From positions 2,916,342 through 2,980,341 of the forward strand of contig JYIP02000007.1 in NCBI GenBank assembly GCA_001051155.2: a DNA stretch of 64,000 nt, read 5' to 3'. Below are positions 10,231 to 20,320 of this stretch, piece after piece. Position 1 is the stretch's first letter, and every line of letters begins with the position of its first letter. The position numbers and the translations under genes are program-made. Below the pieces are notes generated by a model, which saw nothing but the letters and a program-made list of their open reading frames with translations, ran no database searches and was not told where the DNA came from. Source of the stretch: Chrysoporthe austroafricana (Eukaryota > Ascomycota > Sordariomycetes > Diaporthales > Cryphonectriaceae).

Positions 10231-10949
10231 TGCTTCCGGTAAGCTCTTCTCGTCCTGGCTCTTCCCGGCTTCTCTTCTGCTGACCACGCCTCCCAGCGCC
10301 TTTCCTGACGCTGCCCTTCCCGATAATGCCCTCCTCCCTATCGTCGCCGTCCTCCTTCCCCCCCTACCTTCCGGTCAAGCTCGTTCCCGCTCGCAGCAGA
10401 AGTTATTGGCTGGCACAAGAGGAGGAAATACATCTCGAGGCTGGCCGGTATAAGAGGAGGAGATATATATCGAGAGGCGTGCTGGCGAGAAGAGACGCGC
10501 CCCCCCCCCCAACCCGCCATATCGTCGCCGCCCTCTCGCCATATTATCGCGGTTGGGTCGGTCGGGCGGAAAAGTCGTCTTTGCCTTGTCTTCCCTCCTT
10601 GCCCTGTCCTTTCTGTCATGGTCCCCCCCTTTCTTCCGCATCCCCTGTTGGTCTTTGCGCTGGTTGTTTTCAAGCGCGTCCTCTTTCCTGTCGTCCCCGA
10701 TCGGTCTCTGCATTATTCTCAAACCTCTCGTGATCGTTTCCGGGCAGTTTGAACTTTCCTTCACGTCTCCCCGTTATCGTTGCCCGACCTCGCGCTGCCT
10801 GCGCGCGTATCCCCCGCGCATCTCGAGGTTGGTCGGGGGAACGTTGTCTTCAGCCTCTTTTTTCTTATCGCTGTGTTCATGTCGTCTCCCGGATTGTTCT
10901 TCATAACCCCCTTTTCTCGTCCCCAGGCTTCCTCCCGCGCCCCGCGATA

Positions 10950-13900
10950 TATCCCCCCTGGCTGCCGTCAAGTGGTCTGCGCCCTCCCCGGGCGTTCGTG
11001 GTGGCGGTGCGGCGCGTTGTGGTGGTGGTCGTGGTGCTTGGGTGCGAAATCCTCTATGTTTGCCTGCCCGCCCTCGCTCTCGCCCGCGCCCCGCAAACAT
11101 ATCCCCTGGCTACCGTCCAGTGTCTGCGCCCTTCCCGGGCATTCGTGGTGGCGGTGCGGCGCGCTGTGGTGGAATCGTGTGGTGTGGTGGTTGTGGTGCT
11201 TGGGTGCGAAACCCGCCATGTCGCCCGCGCCCTCGCCTCTCACCCTTCGCCCTTCTGCCCCCGCCCCCCCCCTTTTATATATCCCCAAGCTTCTCGTCAA
11301 GTATCCGCACGCCCCGGGCATTCGTGGCGGCAGTACGGCGCGCTGTGGTGGTGGTGGTAGTACTTGGTGCGAAAAATGCGCTCTGTGCCTCTGCCTCTGC
11401 CCGCGCCCACGCCCTCGCCCTCGCCCTCGCCCCTTTTTCTATCCCCAAGCTTCTCGTCAAGTGTCCGCAGCCCCCGGGCATTCGTGGTGGCGGTGCGGCG
11501 CGTTGTGGTATGGTATTGTGGTAGTGCTGCTGCCCGTACGCGCGCCGTCTGTGGTTTTTTTTTGGGGGGGGGGTTTTTTGAACCGCCCCTTTTTTGTCAT
11601 CCCCAGGCCGCGGGGGAAGATAGATCGCAAGGTCGGTCAGAGGGAAACACATCTCGAGGTTGGTCGGGGGAACTCGATCGTACTGTCCTTGCGGTCGTGG
11701 TTGTCATCCAGGTTTGCCCCCAAGCCCCCAGGCAGTCTGTGGTTTCCACTGCCTGTCGCCCGCGCCTTGCGATGTATCCCCTGGCTGCTGTCAAGTTGTC
11801 TGCGCCCTTCCCGGGCATTCGTGGTGGCGGTGCGGCGTGTTGTGGTATGTGTGTGGTGGTGGTGTGGTATGTGGCGTTGTTGTGGCATCGTGTGGTGTGG
11901 TGGTTGTGGGTGCTTGGTGCGAAATCCGCCATGTGCCTCTGCCTGTCGCCCTTCGCCCTTTGCCCCCCCCCCTCGCCCCCTTTACTCTCTCCCTAAGCTT
12001 GTTGTCAAGTATCCGCCCCTTTTTCTCTCCCCAAGCTTCTCGTCAAGTATCCGCAGCCCCCGGGCATTCGTGGTGGCAGTGCGGCGCGTTGTGGTATGGT
12101 GGTGGTATTGTGGTAGTGCTGCTTGCTGCCCGTACGCGCGCTGTCCTTTTTTTTTTTTTTTTTTTTTGCCCTTTTTTTTTTTGTCTTCCCCCCCCCGCCC
12201 CCGCGCCGCGCGTTTTTCGGAGTGGGGGTGTGGGGGGGAGAAAGGGGGGCGAGGGGGGGGGGCAAAGGGCGAAGGGCGACAGGCAGAGGCACATGGCGGA
12301 TTTNCCCCCCCGCCCCCGTGCATTCGGGGTGGGCGCGCCGCCCGGTGGGGTGTGGGGGGGGTGGTGGGGTTGGGGTGTTTGGTGCCGGGTCGCGCGCTGT
12401 CCTTTTTTTTTTTTTTTTAATTGCCCTCTTTTCTTTTGTCGTTCCCCCAGCGCCCCCGCGATGCGCGCATTTCGAAGTTGGGTTGGTTAGGGGAAATTAG
12501 ATTGCACTGTCTTTGCTATCGTGGTTGTCGTCCAGGGTTGCCCTAAGCCCGCAAAGCTGCTTGTAGTTTCAACCGCCCGCCCCCCTTTTTCTCGTCCCCA
12601 GATATCTCCCTTGCGCCCCGCGGTATATCCCCTGGCTGCCGTCAAGTGGTCTGCGCCCTCCCGGGCGTTCGTGGTGGCGGTGCGGCGCGTCGTGGTTGTT
12701 ATCCAGGTTTTGCCCCCAAGCCCCCCCCCAGGTCAGTCTGTGGTTTTCCACTGCCTGCCCGTCTCGTCGCTCCCAGATATCCCCTACCTCCCGCGATCTC
12801 TCCCCAGGCTTCTTGTCGAGCATCCGCACCCTCCGGGCGTTCGTGGTGGTAGTACGGCGCGTTGTGGTGTGGTGTTGTGGCATCGTGTGGTATGGTGGGT
12901 GGGTGCTTGGGTGCGAAATCCGCCATGTTTTGCCTCTGCTTGCCGCCCGCGCCCTCGCCCTTTGCCCTTTGCCCCCCCCCCCCCTTGCTCCCCGTGATCT
13001 CTCCCCAGGCTTCTTGTCAAGTGTCCGTACCCCTTGGGCGTTAGTCGTGGCAGTACGGCGCGTTGTGGTGTGGTGTTGTGGCATCGTGTGGTGTGTGTGG
13101 TATGCTTGGTGCGGAAAAAAATGCGCTCTGTGCCTGTGCCTGCCGCCCGCGCCCTCCCCCCCCCTTTGCACCCCGCGATCTATCCCCAGGCTTCTTGTCG
13201 CGTGTCCGTACCCCTTGGGCGTCAGTCGTGGCAGTACGGCGCGTTGTGGTGGTGGTGGTGGTGGTGCTGCTGCTGCTGCTGCTGCCCGCCCCCGCGCGCG
13301 CGTTCGTGGTTTTGTTTTGAACCCGCTCTTTTCTCGTCTCTCTCGTCGTTCCCAGGCTTCCCTTCTCCCCCTTCTTCTCTCCCCAGGCTTCTTGTCGAGT
13401 GTCCGCACCTTCCGGGCGTTCGTGGTGGCAGTATGGCGCATTGTGTTGTGGTATGTGGCGTGTGTGGCATCGGGCGGTGTGTGTGGTGGTGCTTGGTGCG
13501 AAATCCGCCATGTGCCGCTGCCTGTCGCCCGCGCCCGCGCCCTCACTCTCACTCACGCCCTCCCCCTTCCCCCCCTTATTCTATCCCCAGGCTTCTTGTC
13601 AAGTATCCGCACCCCCCGGGCACTAGTCGTGGCAGTACGGCGCGTTGTGGTGGTGGTGGTGGTGGTGGTGGTGGTGCTGCCCGCCCCGCGCGCGCGTCCG
13701 TGGTTTCTTTTGAACCGCCCCTCTGTCGTCTCTGGTTTGTTTTGGACTGCCCTTTTGTCGGCTCCCAGGCCTCCCCTCCCCCCCGCGATCTATGCCCAGG
13801 CCTGTGATCAAGCATCCGCACCCCCCGGGCGTTCGTGGTGGCAGTACGGCGCGGTATGGTGTGGGGTGTGGGGTGTGGTGTGTTGGCATCGTGTTGGTGT

Positions 13901-13960
13901 GGTGGGTTGGTGCGAAATCCACCCTGTGTGTGCTGTGCCTGCCTCTTTCTGCCGGCCGCC
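10950..13960 (+). repeat. about 13-14 tandem units of a ~150-250-bp GTGG/CCCGCGCC unit
   Basis: Each unit has a CTTCTTGTCAAGTGTCCGCA-like start, a CCGGGCGTTCGTGGTGGCAG.ACGGCGCG core, a variable GTGGTG run, GGTGCGAAATCCGCC, a pyrimidine-rich tail (GCCCGCGCCCTCGCCC) and CTCTCCCCAGG. Cores begin near 10985, 11140, 11310, 11475, 11815, 12062, 12660, 12835, 13035, 13215, 13415, 13620 and 13830. A single undetermined base lies at 12304, in a G/C homopolymer stretch that may be misassembled. Confidence 0.8.
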
Positions 13961-14468
13961 CGCGCCCTCTTCTCGCCCTCGCCCTCGCGCTGCGCTCTGT
14001 GCTCTGCCCGCGCCCCGAGAATCAACAGTCCGAACGCCACCACACGCGCGCCCCAGGCCTGCACGGCCCGAAACGACCCGGAAACGCACTGCATGGCCGG
14101 TCTGCAGCCATCCGGGAGGGTCTCGAGGGCGCGGCACCCCCCTGCGCGGCGCCATGGCCCTCGGACGCTGTCGTCGGGGCGGTTCTGGTGCGCGGGAGGG
14201 CGCGGGAGAGGGCCCCTCGCGCGCGCGCGCCCTTCTCTTCGTGCTGTTCTGCCGCGCCGCGTGGCCCAGGGGCTGCATGCCAGCGCGCGATGCGCACCGC
14301 GGTCTCTTGCGCTGCTTGGTAGGGGCGGGACCAGCGTATTCAATCACGATCCGGTCCATACTTGCCATGACGAATTCCATTTTTGGTTCCATACTCTATT
14401 GTTCTGTCAACTTTTCATTCCGTCAACTCTTGCCCTGGCAACCCCTCCCTCCCCCCAACCCCTTCCTC

Positions 14469-16248
14469 CTAGCCCTGTGACTCGCGACGTTTCTGCTCTC
14501 CGGCGATGGCGGCCTGCCTTTGAGGCCGGCCGCCACGGTTCAGCGGTCCTGCCCGCGCGCCCGCCGCCGCCGCCGCCGCCGCCCTCCGCGACTCGCGGAA
14601 GTCTGTGTCAGCCCGCTCCGCCCTCCTCTCCTCGGCATCTTCCTGCGATTGCACGTGTGCTTCGTCCTGGTCGCTGAGCTGCTCGGGGGGTGCGCGCTTG
14701 CGAAATCTCCTTATGTAATTCCCATCAATCAGAGGCCGGCCCTGTTCCGCGTCCGGAAGGCGTTTTTCGACGGAAAGAATGGCTGCGTGGATGCTGTCGA
14801 AAGGGATCTCGAGCTCTTCGGTTCTTTCCTTGATGCCTTTTACATCCTGGTGGCTGAAATCAGAAAGCCGTACTGTAAGGGTACCGGGCTGAAATTGACC
14901 GGATGCATCCCGTATTACCTATAAGTAAATACACATTAGTTTACATATGGCTAAAAGGCAAGGCAAATATACTTACTGCCGTCTTTACTTTTTCGGCTTC
15001 GAGAAAGGGCAGGTTATTGCTATCCATACCTCCCACTCGGCGCCGGAATTCAACAAGCTGGATTTCTGCGGATTTAGAATCGACATCAATCGCAAAAACA
15101 ACTTGTATATCTAGCGCAGCCGTTCCGAGCAAATAATGCTCGGCAAGATGGTGCATTTCCAGCTTCTTGTTCGTATCGAAAACCTCAAGGATCACACCAG
15201 AATAGGTCATTTCTTCCAGACCCCACGAATTATCAGCCTCATGTTGGCCCGATTCCTCGGCAATACCGCAATATGGGTAATGCCCCCGTTCTGATCCATT
15301 ATCGCGAATCCGAGCGGCGAAGCGTGCAGCATCAGGAGAGCCGTGGAGGCGGATCTTGGCCAGCGCAAAGTTGAGTAGCGTCGAGACCTCCCCGCATATA
15401 CGCTCGTGCAGCCTGCCAGGCATCCGGAAGACGGCCTGCCGCAGATCGGGAAAATAGTCAAGGCGGAGCTTGTTTTCGTAGTACGAAAACAGGCGCGGCT
15501 CGCGATGCTCCGCTTGCGAGATGGCTTCTTGCAGCGCCGCCCAGTCGGGCACAGAGAGCGGGACCCGGAACCAGGCCTCGTCGGAGATCGACAGGCCCTT
15601 GCTGCGCCGCCGGATGAGGTCGAGCACACGCTCTGCTGCCGGGGAGAGAGAAGGGTAGAGAGAAGAAGGACGGGCGGGGGCGTGGTGGTCTGGGTGGTCT
15701 GGGTGGTCTGGGTGGTCTGGGTGGTCTGGGTGGTCTGGGTGGTCTGAGTGGTCTGAATGGTCTGGGTGGTCTGAATGGTCTGGGTGGTCTGAATGGTCTG
15801 AGTGGTCTGAATGGTCTGAGTGGTCTGGGTGGTCTGAATGGTCTGGGTGGTCTGAATGGTCTGGGTGGTCTGGGTGGTCTGAATGGTCTGGGTGGTCTGG
15901 GTGGTCTGGGTGGTTTTGGTGGTCTGAGTAGTCTTGGTGGTCTGAGTAGTCTTGGTGGTCCGAGTGGTCGTTGTGGTTGTGGGAGTCTGGGTGGTCTGGG
16001 TGGGGGTCTGGGTGGGGGCCTGGGCCTGGGTTCGATATGGTGGATGGAAGTACAAAGGAGGATCTGCTGCCGCTGACAGTGGTGGTGGCGATGGCGGGGG
16101 TAAAGGCGGTAGTGGGGGGCCAGCTGTTGTCGGCGCCGCTCAGCGACGCCGACAACCCGCCCGATACAGAGGCATCTTGATGCTCGTGCTGGTGGTCGTA
16201 ACCATAGCGCTCTGGCACAGGCCTGCTATCTGTAGGCTCGGATTCCAT
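14469..16248 (-). CDS. Uma2-like nuclease-fold protein with His/Asp repeat, two exons
   Basis: Predicted 573 residues. Exon 1 is 16248-14977, the intron 14976-14919 (GTAAGT, ACTAAT branch, ATAG), exon 2 14918-14469. I choose the ATG at 16248, not an in-frame one at 16389, because the divergent gene at 17070 starts with the same leader at that point. Residues 1-45 are that shared leader. Residues 85-190 are a repetitive His/Asp/Pro/Ser array. A region near residues 345-375 reads [13 protein letters not shown], then HHLAEHYL, then [10 protein letters not shown]. This parallels IIET...EEKADRYL...VILVD in the gene at 2054, the core of Uma2-like PD-(D/E)XK proteins, although the lysine is not conserved at the same place. 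The C-terminal ~150 residues are charged, with a poly-Ala run. Biochemical role unknown. Confidence 0.65.
15685..15965 (-). repeat. in-gene 9-bp minisatellite encoding His/Asp repeats
   Basis: About 30 units of TCTGGGTGG or TCTGAATGG on the plus strand. On the coding strand they give DHP/DHS triplets in one frame throughout. Confidence 0.9.
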
Positions 16249-16275
16249 GGTTTGTTGTGTGTCAAGCGTGTGAAG
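16105..16275 (-). repeat. leader repeat, inverted copy of 17040-17190
   Basis: It covers the 5' leader (ACTTCACACGCTTGA), the start codon and the first ~45 codons of the gene at 14469-16248. It is nearly identical to the start of the divergent gene at 17070. The similarity ends abruptly after the GLSASLSG codons. Confidence 0.85.
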
Positions 16276-17039
16276 TGAAGTGAATGATAGAAGTGAGGCT
16301 CTGAAAGAGGTGGTGCCTGGTGAAGACGACGACGAGGCTCTGAAAGAGGTGATGCCTATGATATCAATTGAAGCAGAAGCTAAAGTCATGCGGAGGCTAC
16401 AGTCACGTGGAGGCTAAAGTCACGTGGAGGCTAAAGTCACGCTAAAGCTGAAGTCAGGCCGAAGCTTGATGTGTGAGATGTAAAAAAAAAACAAAGGGCG
16501 GCGAGCGCAATCGAGCGAGCCAAACGGCTTGGCTACTTATATAGTTTTCCTAACCGCTACGCATACCCAAGAGCTCTCAGTAGAATAGTCTATTGTAAAT
16601 ATACAAGCAGGTCGGTAGCTATTGATTATTTTGTGCTTTGTTCTCGTTCTGAGCTACGAGCATAAGCATCCAAAGGAGCCAGAGACAGAGGATAGCGTGC
16701 ACTGTGTCTCCCACACCCTGCATCGCCTGCCGCGACTTGACACCTCTCTGCCAGGCGTCGGCGCAGCACGCGCGCGATCGCAACTTGTTGGCGTGCGCGC
16801 AGTCAAGTCACCTACCTGCCCCCCATCCCCCGTCTTCCGTCTTCACTTCTGCCGTTCACTTCACTTCTGCCGTTCACTTTGTGGGAAAGCCGGATAAAAG
16901 GCTGGCGGCCAGGCTGAAACGCCGCCTGTAAGGGTATATAAAAAGGGACATTCTGTACTCGCCTGTATACTAGACTTTCTTTCTTTTACAACCACAATCC
17001 ACCCTCTGGACTAAAGGACAAAGTTTTCCCCACACACTT
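16276..17039. promoter_or_regulatory. divergent intergenic region between the leader-sharing genes
   Basis: About 0.8 kb. AAGGGTATATAAAAAGGGAC near 16927 is a good TATA-like candidate for the plus-strand gene, about 140 bp before its ATG. On the minus-gene side, three tandem AAAGTCACG-type phrases lie at 16380-16445. A direct repeat of CACTTCTGCCGTT lies at 16845-16880. Confidence 0.5.
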
Positions 17040-17069
17040 TACTTCACACGCTTGATAACGTAACAGACC

Positions 17070-18425
17070 ATGGAATCCAAGCCTACAGACAGCAGCGGGC
17101 CCGTGCCAGAGCGCTACGACCACCACCAGCACGAGCATAAAGATGCCTCTGTATCGGGCGGGTTGTCGGCGTCGCTGAGCGGCGGCGGCGACAACAACAG
17201 CTGCACCAACCACCCCGCGCCGGCAGCCAAGCGTCGTCGACGATACTCGACATCGGCACCCGAGCGTTACGCAGTAGGGTCTCGAGCAGCAGAGCATCAA
17301 CAAGAAGAGCCGCAGGGATCCTGGTATCTTGGATATTGGCTGCAGAATACCTCGCAATCGAGCGCGGTGCAAGAGAAGGCGGAACGCAGTGACGTCGTCA
17401 CGGTGATCAAGGAGGCCGAAAGGAGCGAGCCAACGTCTCGGCAAGATGCAGAGAGCTCCCAAACCCCGGGATCAGCGGTCTCCAAGAGACTCGACACGTC
17501 GAGTCTCATGTATCGTGCGACGCTCAAGATGAATGGGATCCGTATCGACAACTCGGGGAGGAAGATACCGCGTGAGGTTCAGGAATTGCTCAACAGGCAT
17601 ATTCGGAAAGAGCCCGGCTCGCCGCCTCTAGAAGAGGACGAAAGGGACAAGATCATCCAAAAGCTCGAGGATGTCTGGGATAGCGCCGAACCGATCGTGT
17701 CGGACATCATCGCGCCGCCCCTCTTTCCCATCGACAATCCCAGCCTTGCGCAGGGACGGGATATTCTCTGGACCACCAAGCCTCTACCTCGCAATCCCAA
17801 CTACCCATACGGGCTCTCCGCGCCCAAGACCGACTATCATTTCGGATTCCCCGCCACGCTGAAGTCGGGCTGGAGCAGCGAAGAGCTCGCTGCGGCGGAC
17901 CATCCCATGGTGTGGCCGTACTCGCAACCGACGCGTGAGAATATGTTTCCCTCCTTCCTCGTCGAGGTCAAATCAGAGGCTACCCGTGGTACCTTGTATG
18001 GGGCCGAGGGTCAGCTGGCTGCCGCCGGCGCCCACCGTGTCGCCTCGTTCCTGTGGGTTCTTGACCAAGTCAATCCCGATAGGACGCGCTCGAGTACCGA
18101 CGCCATCGTCTTTTCAATCGCCGTTAGTCAGAGAGAGGCCGTGGCGCACGTCCATTACTACAACCAAGAAGACAAGACGCACTACATGTCCTACCTTGAC
18201 ACCTTCTATCTGGTGAAGCATCTTCAGGAAGCCAACAGCTTTGTCAAGAACGTCGTCCAGTGGCAGCTGGACATCCAACAACCAGCCATCAGGGACGTGC
18301 TGCGAAGCTTGTACCCAATCACGAAGCAGTGGAAGCAAGGCTGCCCTGGCAGTGTTCTTGGGGACGGAGCCGAGTCTTTCGGGAATGAGAGTGAAAGGTC
18401 CGGCGAGAGCCGACGGACAGTGTAA
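17070..18425 (+). CDS. DUF7924-like fungal protein with shared leader
   Basis: A single-exon frame of 451 residues. Residues 1-45 (MESKPTDSSGPVPERY, then GLSASLSG) are nearly identical to the start of the divergent gene ending at 14469. The following ~150 residues are charged, with KRRRR near residue 53. The body around residues 254-415 has DYHFGF, FPSFLVEVKSEA (residues 293-304), a YGAEGQLAAAGAHR helix and HYYNQEDKTHYMSY. I assign this to the DUF7924-type fungal family, whose EVK motif suggests a PD-(D/E)XK fold; that is inference. It probably acts inside the cell, since no signal peptide is visible. The gap to the divergent partner (16249-17069) is a likely shared promoter region. Confidence 0.7.
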   Translation: MESKPTDSSGPVPERYDHHQHEHKDASVSGGLSASLSGGGDNNSCTNHPAPAAKRRRRYSTSAPERYAVGSRAAEHQQEEPQGSWYLGYWLQNTSQSSAVQEKAERSDVVTVIKEAERSEPTSRQDAESSQTPGSAVSKRLDTSSLMYRATLKMNGIRIDNSGRKIPREVQELLNRHIRKEPGSPPLEEDERDKIIQKLEDVWDSAEPIVSDIIAPPLFPIDNPSLAQGRDILWTTKPLPRNPNYPYGLSAPKTDYHFGFPATLKSGWSSEELAAADHPMVWPYSQPTRENMFPSFLVEVKSEATRGTLYGAEGQLAAAGAHRVASFLWVLDQVNPDRTRSSTDAIVFSIAVSQREAVAHVHYYNQEDKTHYMSYLDTFYLVKHLQEANSFVKNVVQWQLDIQQPAIRDVLRSLYPITKQWKQGCPGSVLGDGAESFGNESERSGESRRTV

Positions 18426-18649
18426 GTAGTTGGGTGCGACCGGCGAGATTGGGGGAATATTATAGCAGGGAAGCATACGTTACGTTGCGATCGCTACTCC
18501 TTCCGTACCGAACGGGTCAATTTTCAAGTATGAACCAGGTAATGCGATAGAAAACCAGCGAGTTGTATATAAAGAGAGTGTATAGAAGCAGCTCGGTAGA
18601 CAATTTACTATTCCGGCTTGGTTCTGGTTCTCGTCACTAGCACAAGCAC

Positions 18650-19010
18650 CCCTTAGCGGGAAAGAAGGGGGGCTCTCTGGCAGGTCCGCGGTGCTGGTGG
18701 GGCGCCGGGGGGCAGAGACGCGGGTTGTGGGTTCTGCGGGCCAAAAGCGCGAGGGGAGGGCCGCGCCTTGTTTTGTTGCGCGCGAGGGCCGCGCCTCTCC
18801 CGCGCACCAGAACCGCCCCGCCCCGACGACAAGCGTCCGAGGGCCATAGCGCCGCGCAGGGGGGGGGGGTGCTGCGCCCTCGAGACCCTTCCGGATGGCT
18901 GCAGACAGGCCATGCAAGTGCGTTTCCGGGTCGTTTCGGGCCGTGCAGGCCTGGGGTGGGGGGGCGCGTGTGGTTTGCCGTTCGGACTGTGGTTCTCGGG
19001 GCATTTGTGG
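18650..19010 (-). repeat. third, partial copy of the large element's 3' end
   Basis: The reverse complement matches 14030-14330 closely: ACGGCCCGAAACGACCCGGA, the CCATCCGG.AGGGTCTCGAGGGCGC phrase and CCCTCGGACGC. It also matches 44290-44700 less well. Only the terminal ~350 bp of the element is present. Confidence 0.75.
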
Positions 19011-19344
19011 CCAATTCTAAGGAAGGGAGCGCACAGCTAAGACTAGTTTAATGAGCGAGAACCAAGCAAGGGCGCAGCGCAAGAGCAGAGCGGAAGACTC
19101 CAGCACGGAGCAAATACAAATAGGTATGAAAAGGATAGCAAACTAAAGCAAACGAGGGGAGGGACAGGTTCAGTAATCGTCCTTCTAGCTATCTAGCTAC
19201 AATTACATTGCTCGGGAGCATCTCATACTCTGTCACTTCACTTGCATCCAGTACCCCTGACAGAAGCCAATCGAACGAGCAGCAAATTCGGCCAGTGGTA
19301 TATTACCTCTGAAGTATGAGAGACTATTATGCTAATTGCATATA

Positions 19345-19740
19345 GGTCATGCATCTGATGCTGTCCGCGACCAGATGATGCGCCACGATCCGAAATGGGC
19401 TACATTCAATAGCGCATATAGCAACGAGAAGGTCCAGTTCCATCTTCAGAATGCATTCCTAAAGGAGCCGACCGAAGACAGCCTGATCGGAATGTTTTCA
19501 CACATGGGCCTTATGCGCGATCCCCGTGCAAGCGAGGATATGGTTCCCCAGTGAGATCTGGGAGAATATGCCATCCGATCCGGAGATTGACAAGCTGGAG
19601 GCTGAGAGGGCGCAACTCAAAGGCAGCCAGTACCGGATGCAAGGCACGGAAAATGAGGAACCCATTCGAGAGCTTACCAAGATTGATCGCAATTCACAAC
19701 AATACAATTCTGCATCATGCTCTCGAGCCTACTGAATCGG
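19345..19740 (+). pseudogene. DUF3435-type tyrosine recombinase relic
   Basis: Frame 1 (19345-19552) reads GHASDAVRDQMMRHD, ATFNSAYSNEKVQFHL, then MFSHMGLMRDPRA. Frame 2 (about 19552-19735) continues with EIWENMPSDPEIDKLEAERA and ENEEPIRELTK. I recognise this order from fungal DUF3435/FluG-domain proteins, a family that includes the captain tyrosine recombinases of Starship elements. The GH and the SAY tyrosine occupy the positions of catalytic residues in that family. The N-terminal two-thirds is missing and there is a frameshift near 19552, so it is a fragment. Confidence 0.6.
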
Positions 19741-20001
19741 CTTGATAGCATGGGTACAGCTAAGACTTGCATGGTTATCATGACCACTATATTTGCCTAT
19801 GATCAACATGCAGGCGTTGAGGAGGACCCCGTCGTGAAAGAAAAGGTTCTGCATTTCAAAGTTGATCTTGAGCTGATGGTCGCTGAGCCGGCCCGAGCGC
19901 GAGATTGGCTGGTCAGTGTTTCGCGTACCTGGTCAATCCCTTTCTAGGGGTGTGTTTTTCCCATTTGCTGTTGGTCGTACTAGAGAGAGAGAGATCATGC
20001 C

Positions 20002-20074
20002 GGTTCTGTAGCTCAGTTGGTTAGAGCGCCAGCTCGTTTGTTGGAGGTCCGGGGTTTCAATCCCTGCCGGATCT
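20002..20074 (+). tRNA. tRNA-Thr(CGU)-like relic
   Basis: It has a clear D arm (TAGCTCAGTTGGTTAGAGC), an anticodon stem CCAGC/GTTGG enclosing TCGTTT, and a T arm CGGGG/CCCTG with loop TTTCAAT. Acceptor pairing GGTTCTG with CCGGATC is imperfect, with one mismatch and two wobbles. The anticodon loop is one base short. The core is typical of fungal tRNA-Thr(CGU), but the defects suggest a pseudogene or SINE-derived copy. Confidence 0.45.
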
Positions 20075-20320
20075 TGTGATCGATTTCAATAGCCGACTTT
20101 TTGCTTCGTATTTACAACGAGCAGGGCCGTCTATATAGGGCCCTGGCCTTTCTTTTGTGTTTTCCTTCTCGCTTTTGGCCTTCGAGGTAGCTCAAATATA
20201 CCCTTATTTCGTCTTACCAACGCTTTGCCTGCTCGTCACATAAGGGCCAAGGGTGCCAACCCCCTAACGCTCTATCTAACGCTCTCGACACCACATATAT
20301 TCCACAGATATACTACTTTT

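Larger units (their letters stand above)
8920..14330 (+). repeat. large non-coding repeat element, copy 1
   Basis: The block is collinear with about 41060-44700. Shared landmarks in order: the CTTATGTCCG.CTATAGCCGA phrase (9008 and 41141); CGCGGGCGCTGCTGGCTGGC (about 9485 and 41393); CAGCTCGA-rich arrays (9990-10230 and 41500-42430); the GCGCCT.TCCTGACGCTGCC block (10270-10500 and 42470-42690); AGATCGCAAGGTCGG with CATCTCGAGGTTGGTCGGGG (11620-11680 and 43350-43400); tandem GTGG-rich units; and a terminal segment with CCATGGCCCTCGGAC (14030-14330 and 44290-44700). The plus strand is strongly pyrimidine/GT-biased and I find no recognisable protein. The long open frames here are by-products of base bias. 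Confidence 0.7.

Noticed and set aside
10780..14480. Open frames of 546 and 594 codons on the plus strand
   Set aside because: They run through GTGG/CCCGCGCC tandem repeats and homopolymers, translate as repeated RAFVVAVRRVVV, and are stop-free only because of base bias.
16249..16389. Upstream in-frame ATG for the minus-strand Uma2-like gene
   Set aside because: The homologous divergent gene starts at the MES..PTD position and the nucleotide similarity includes the leader just before it.
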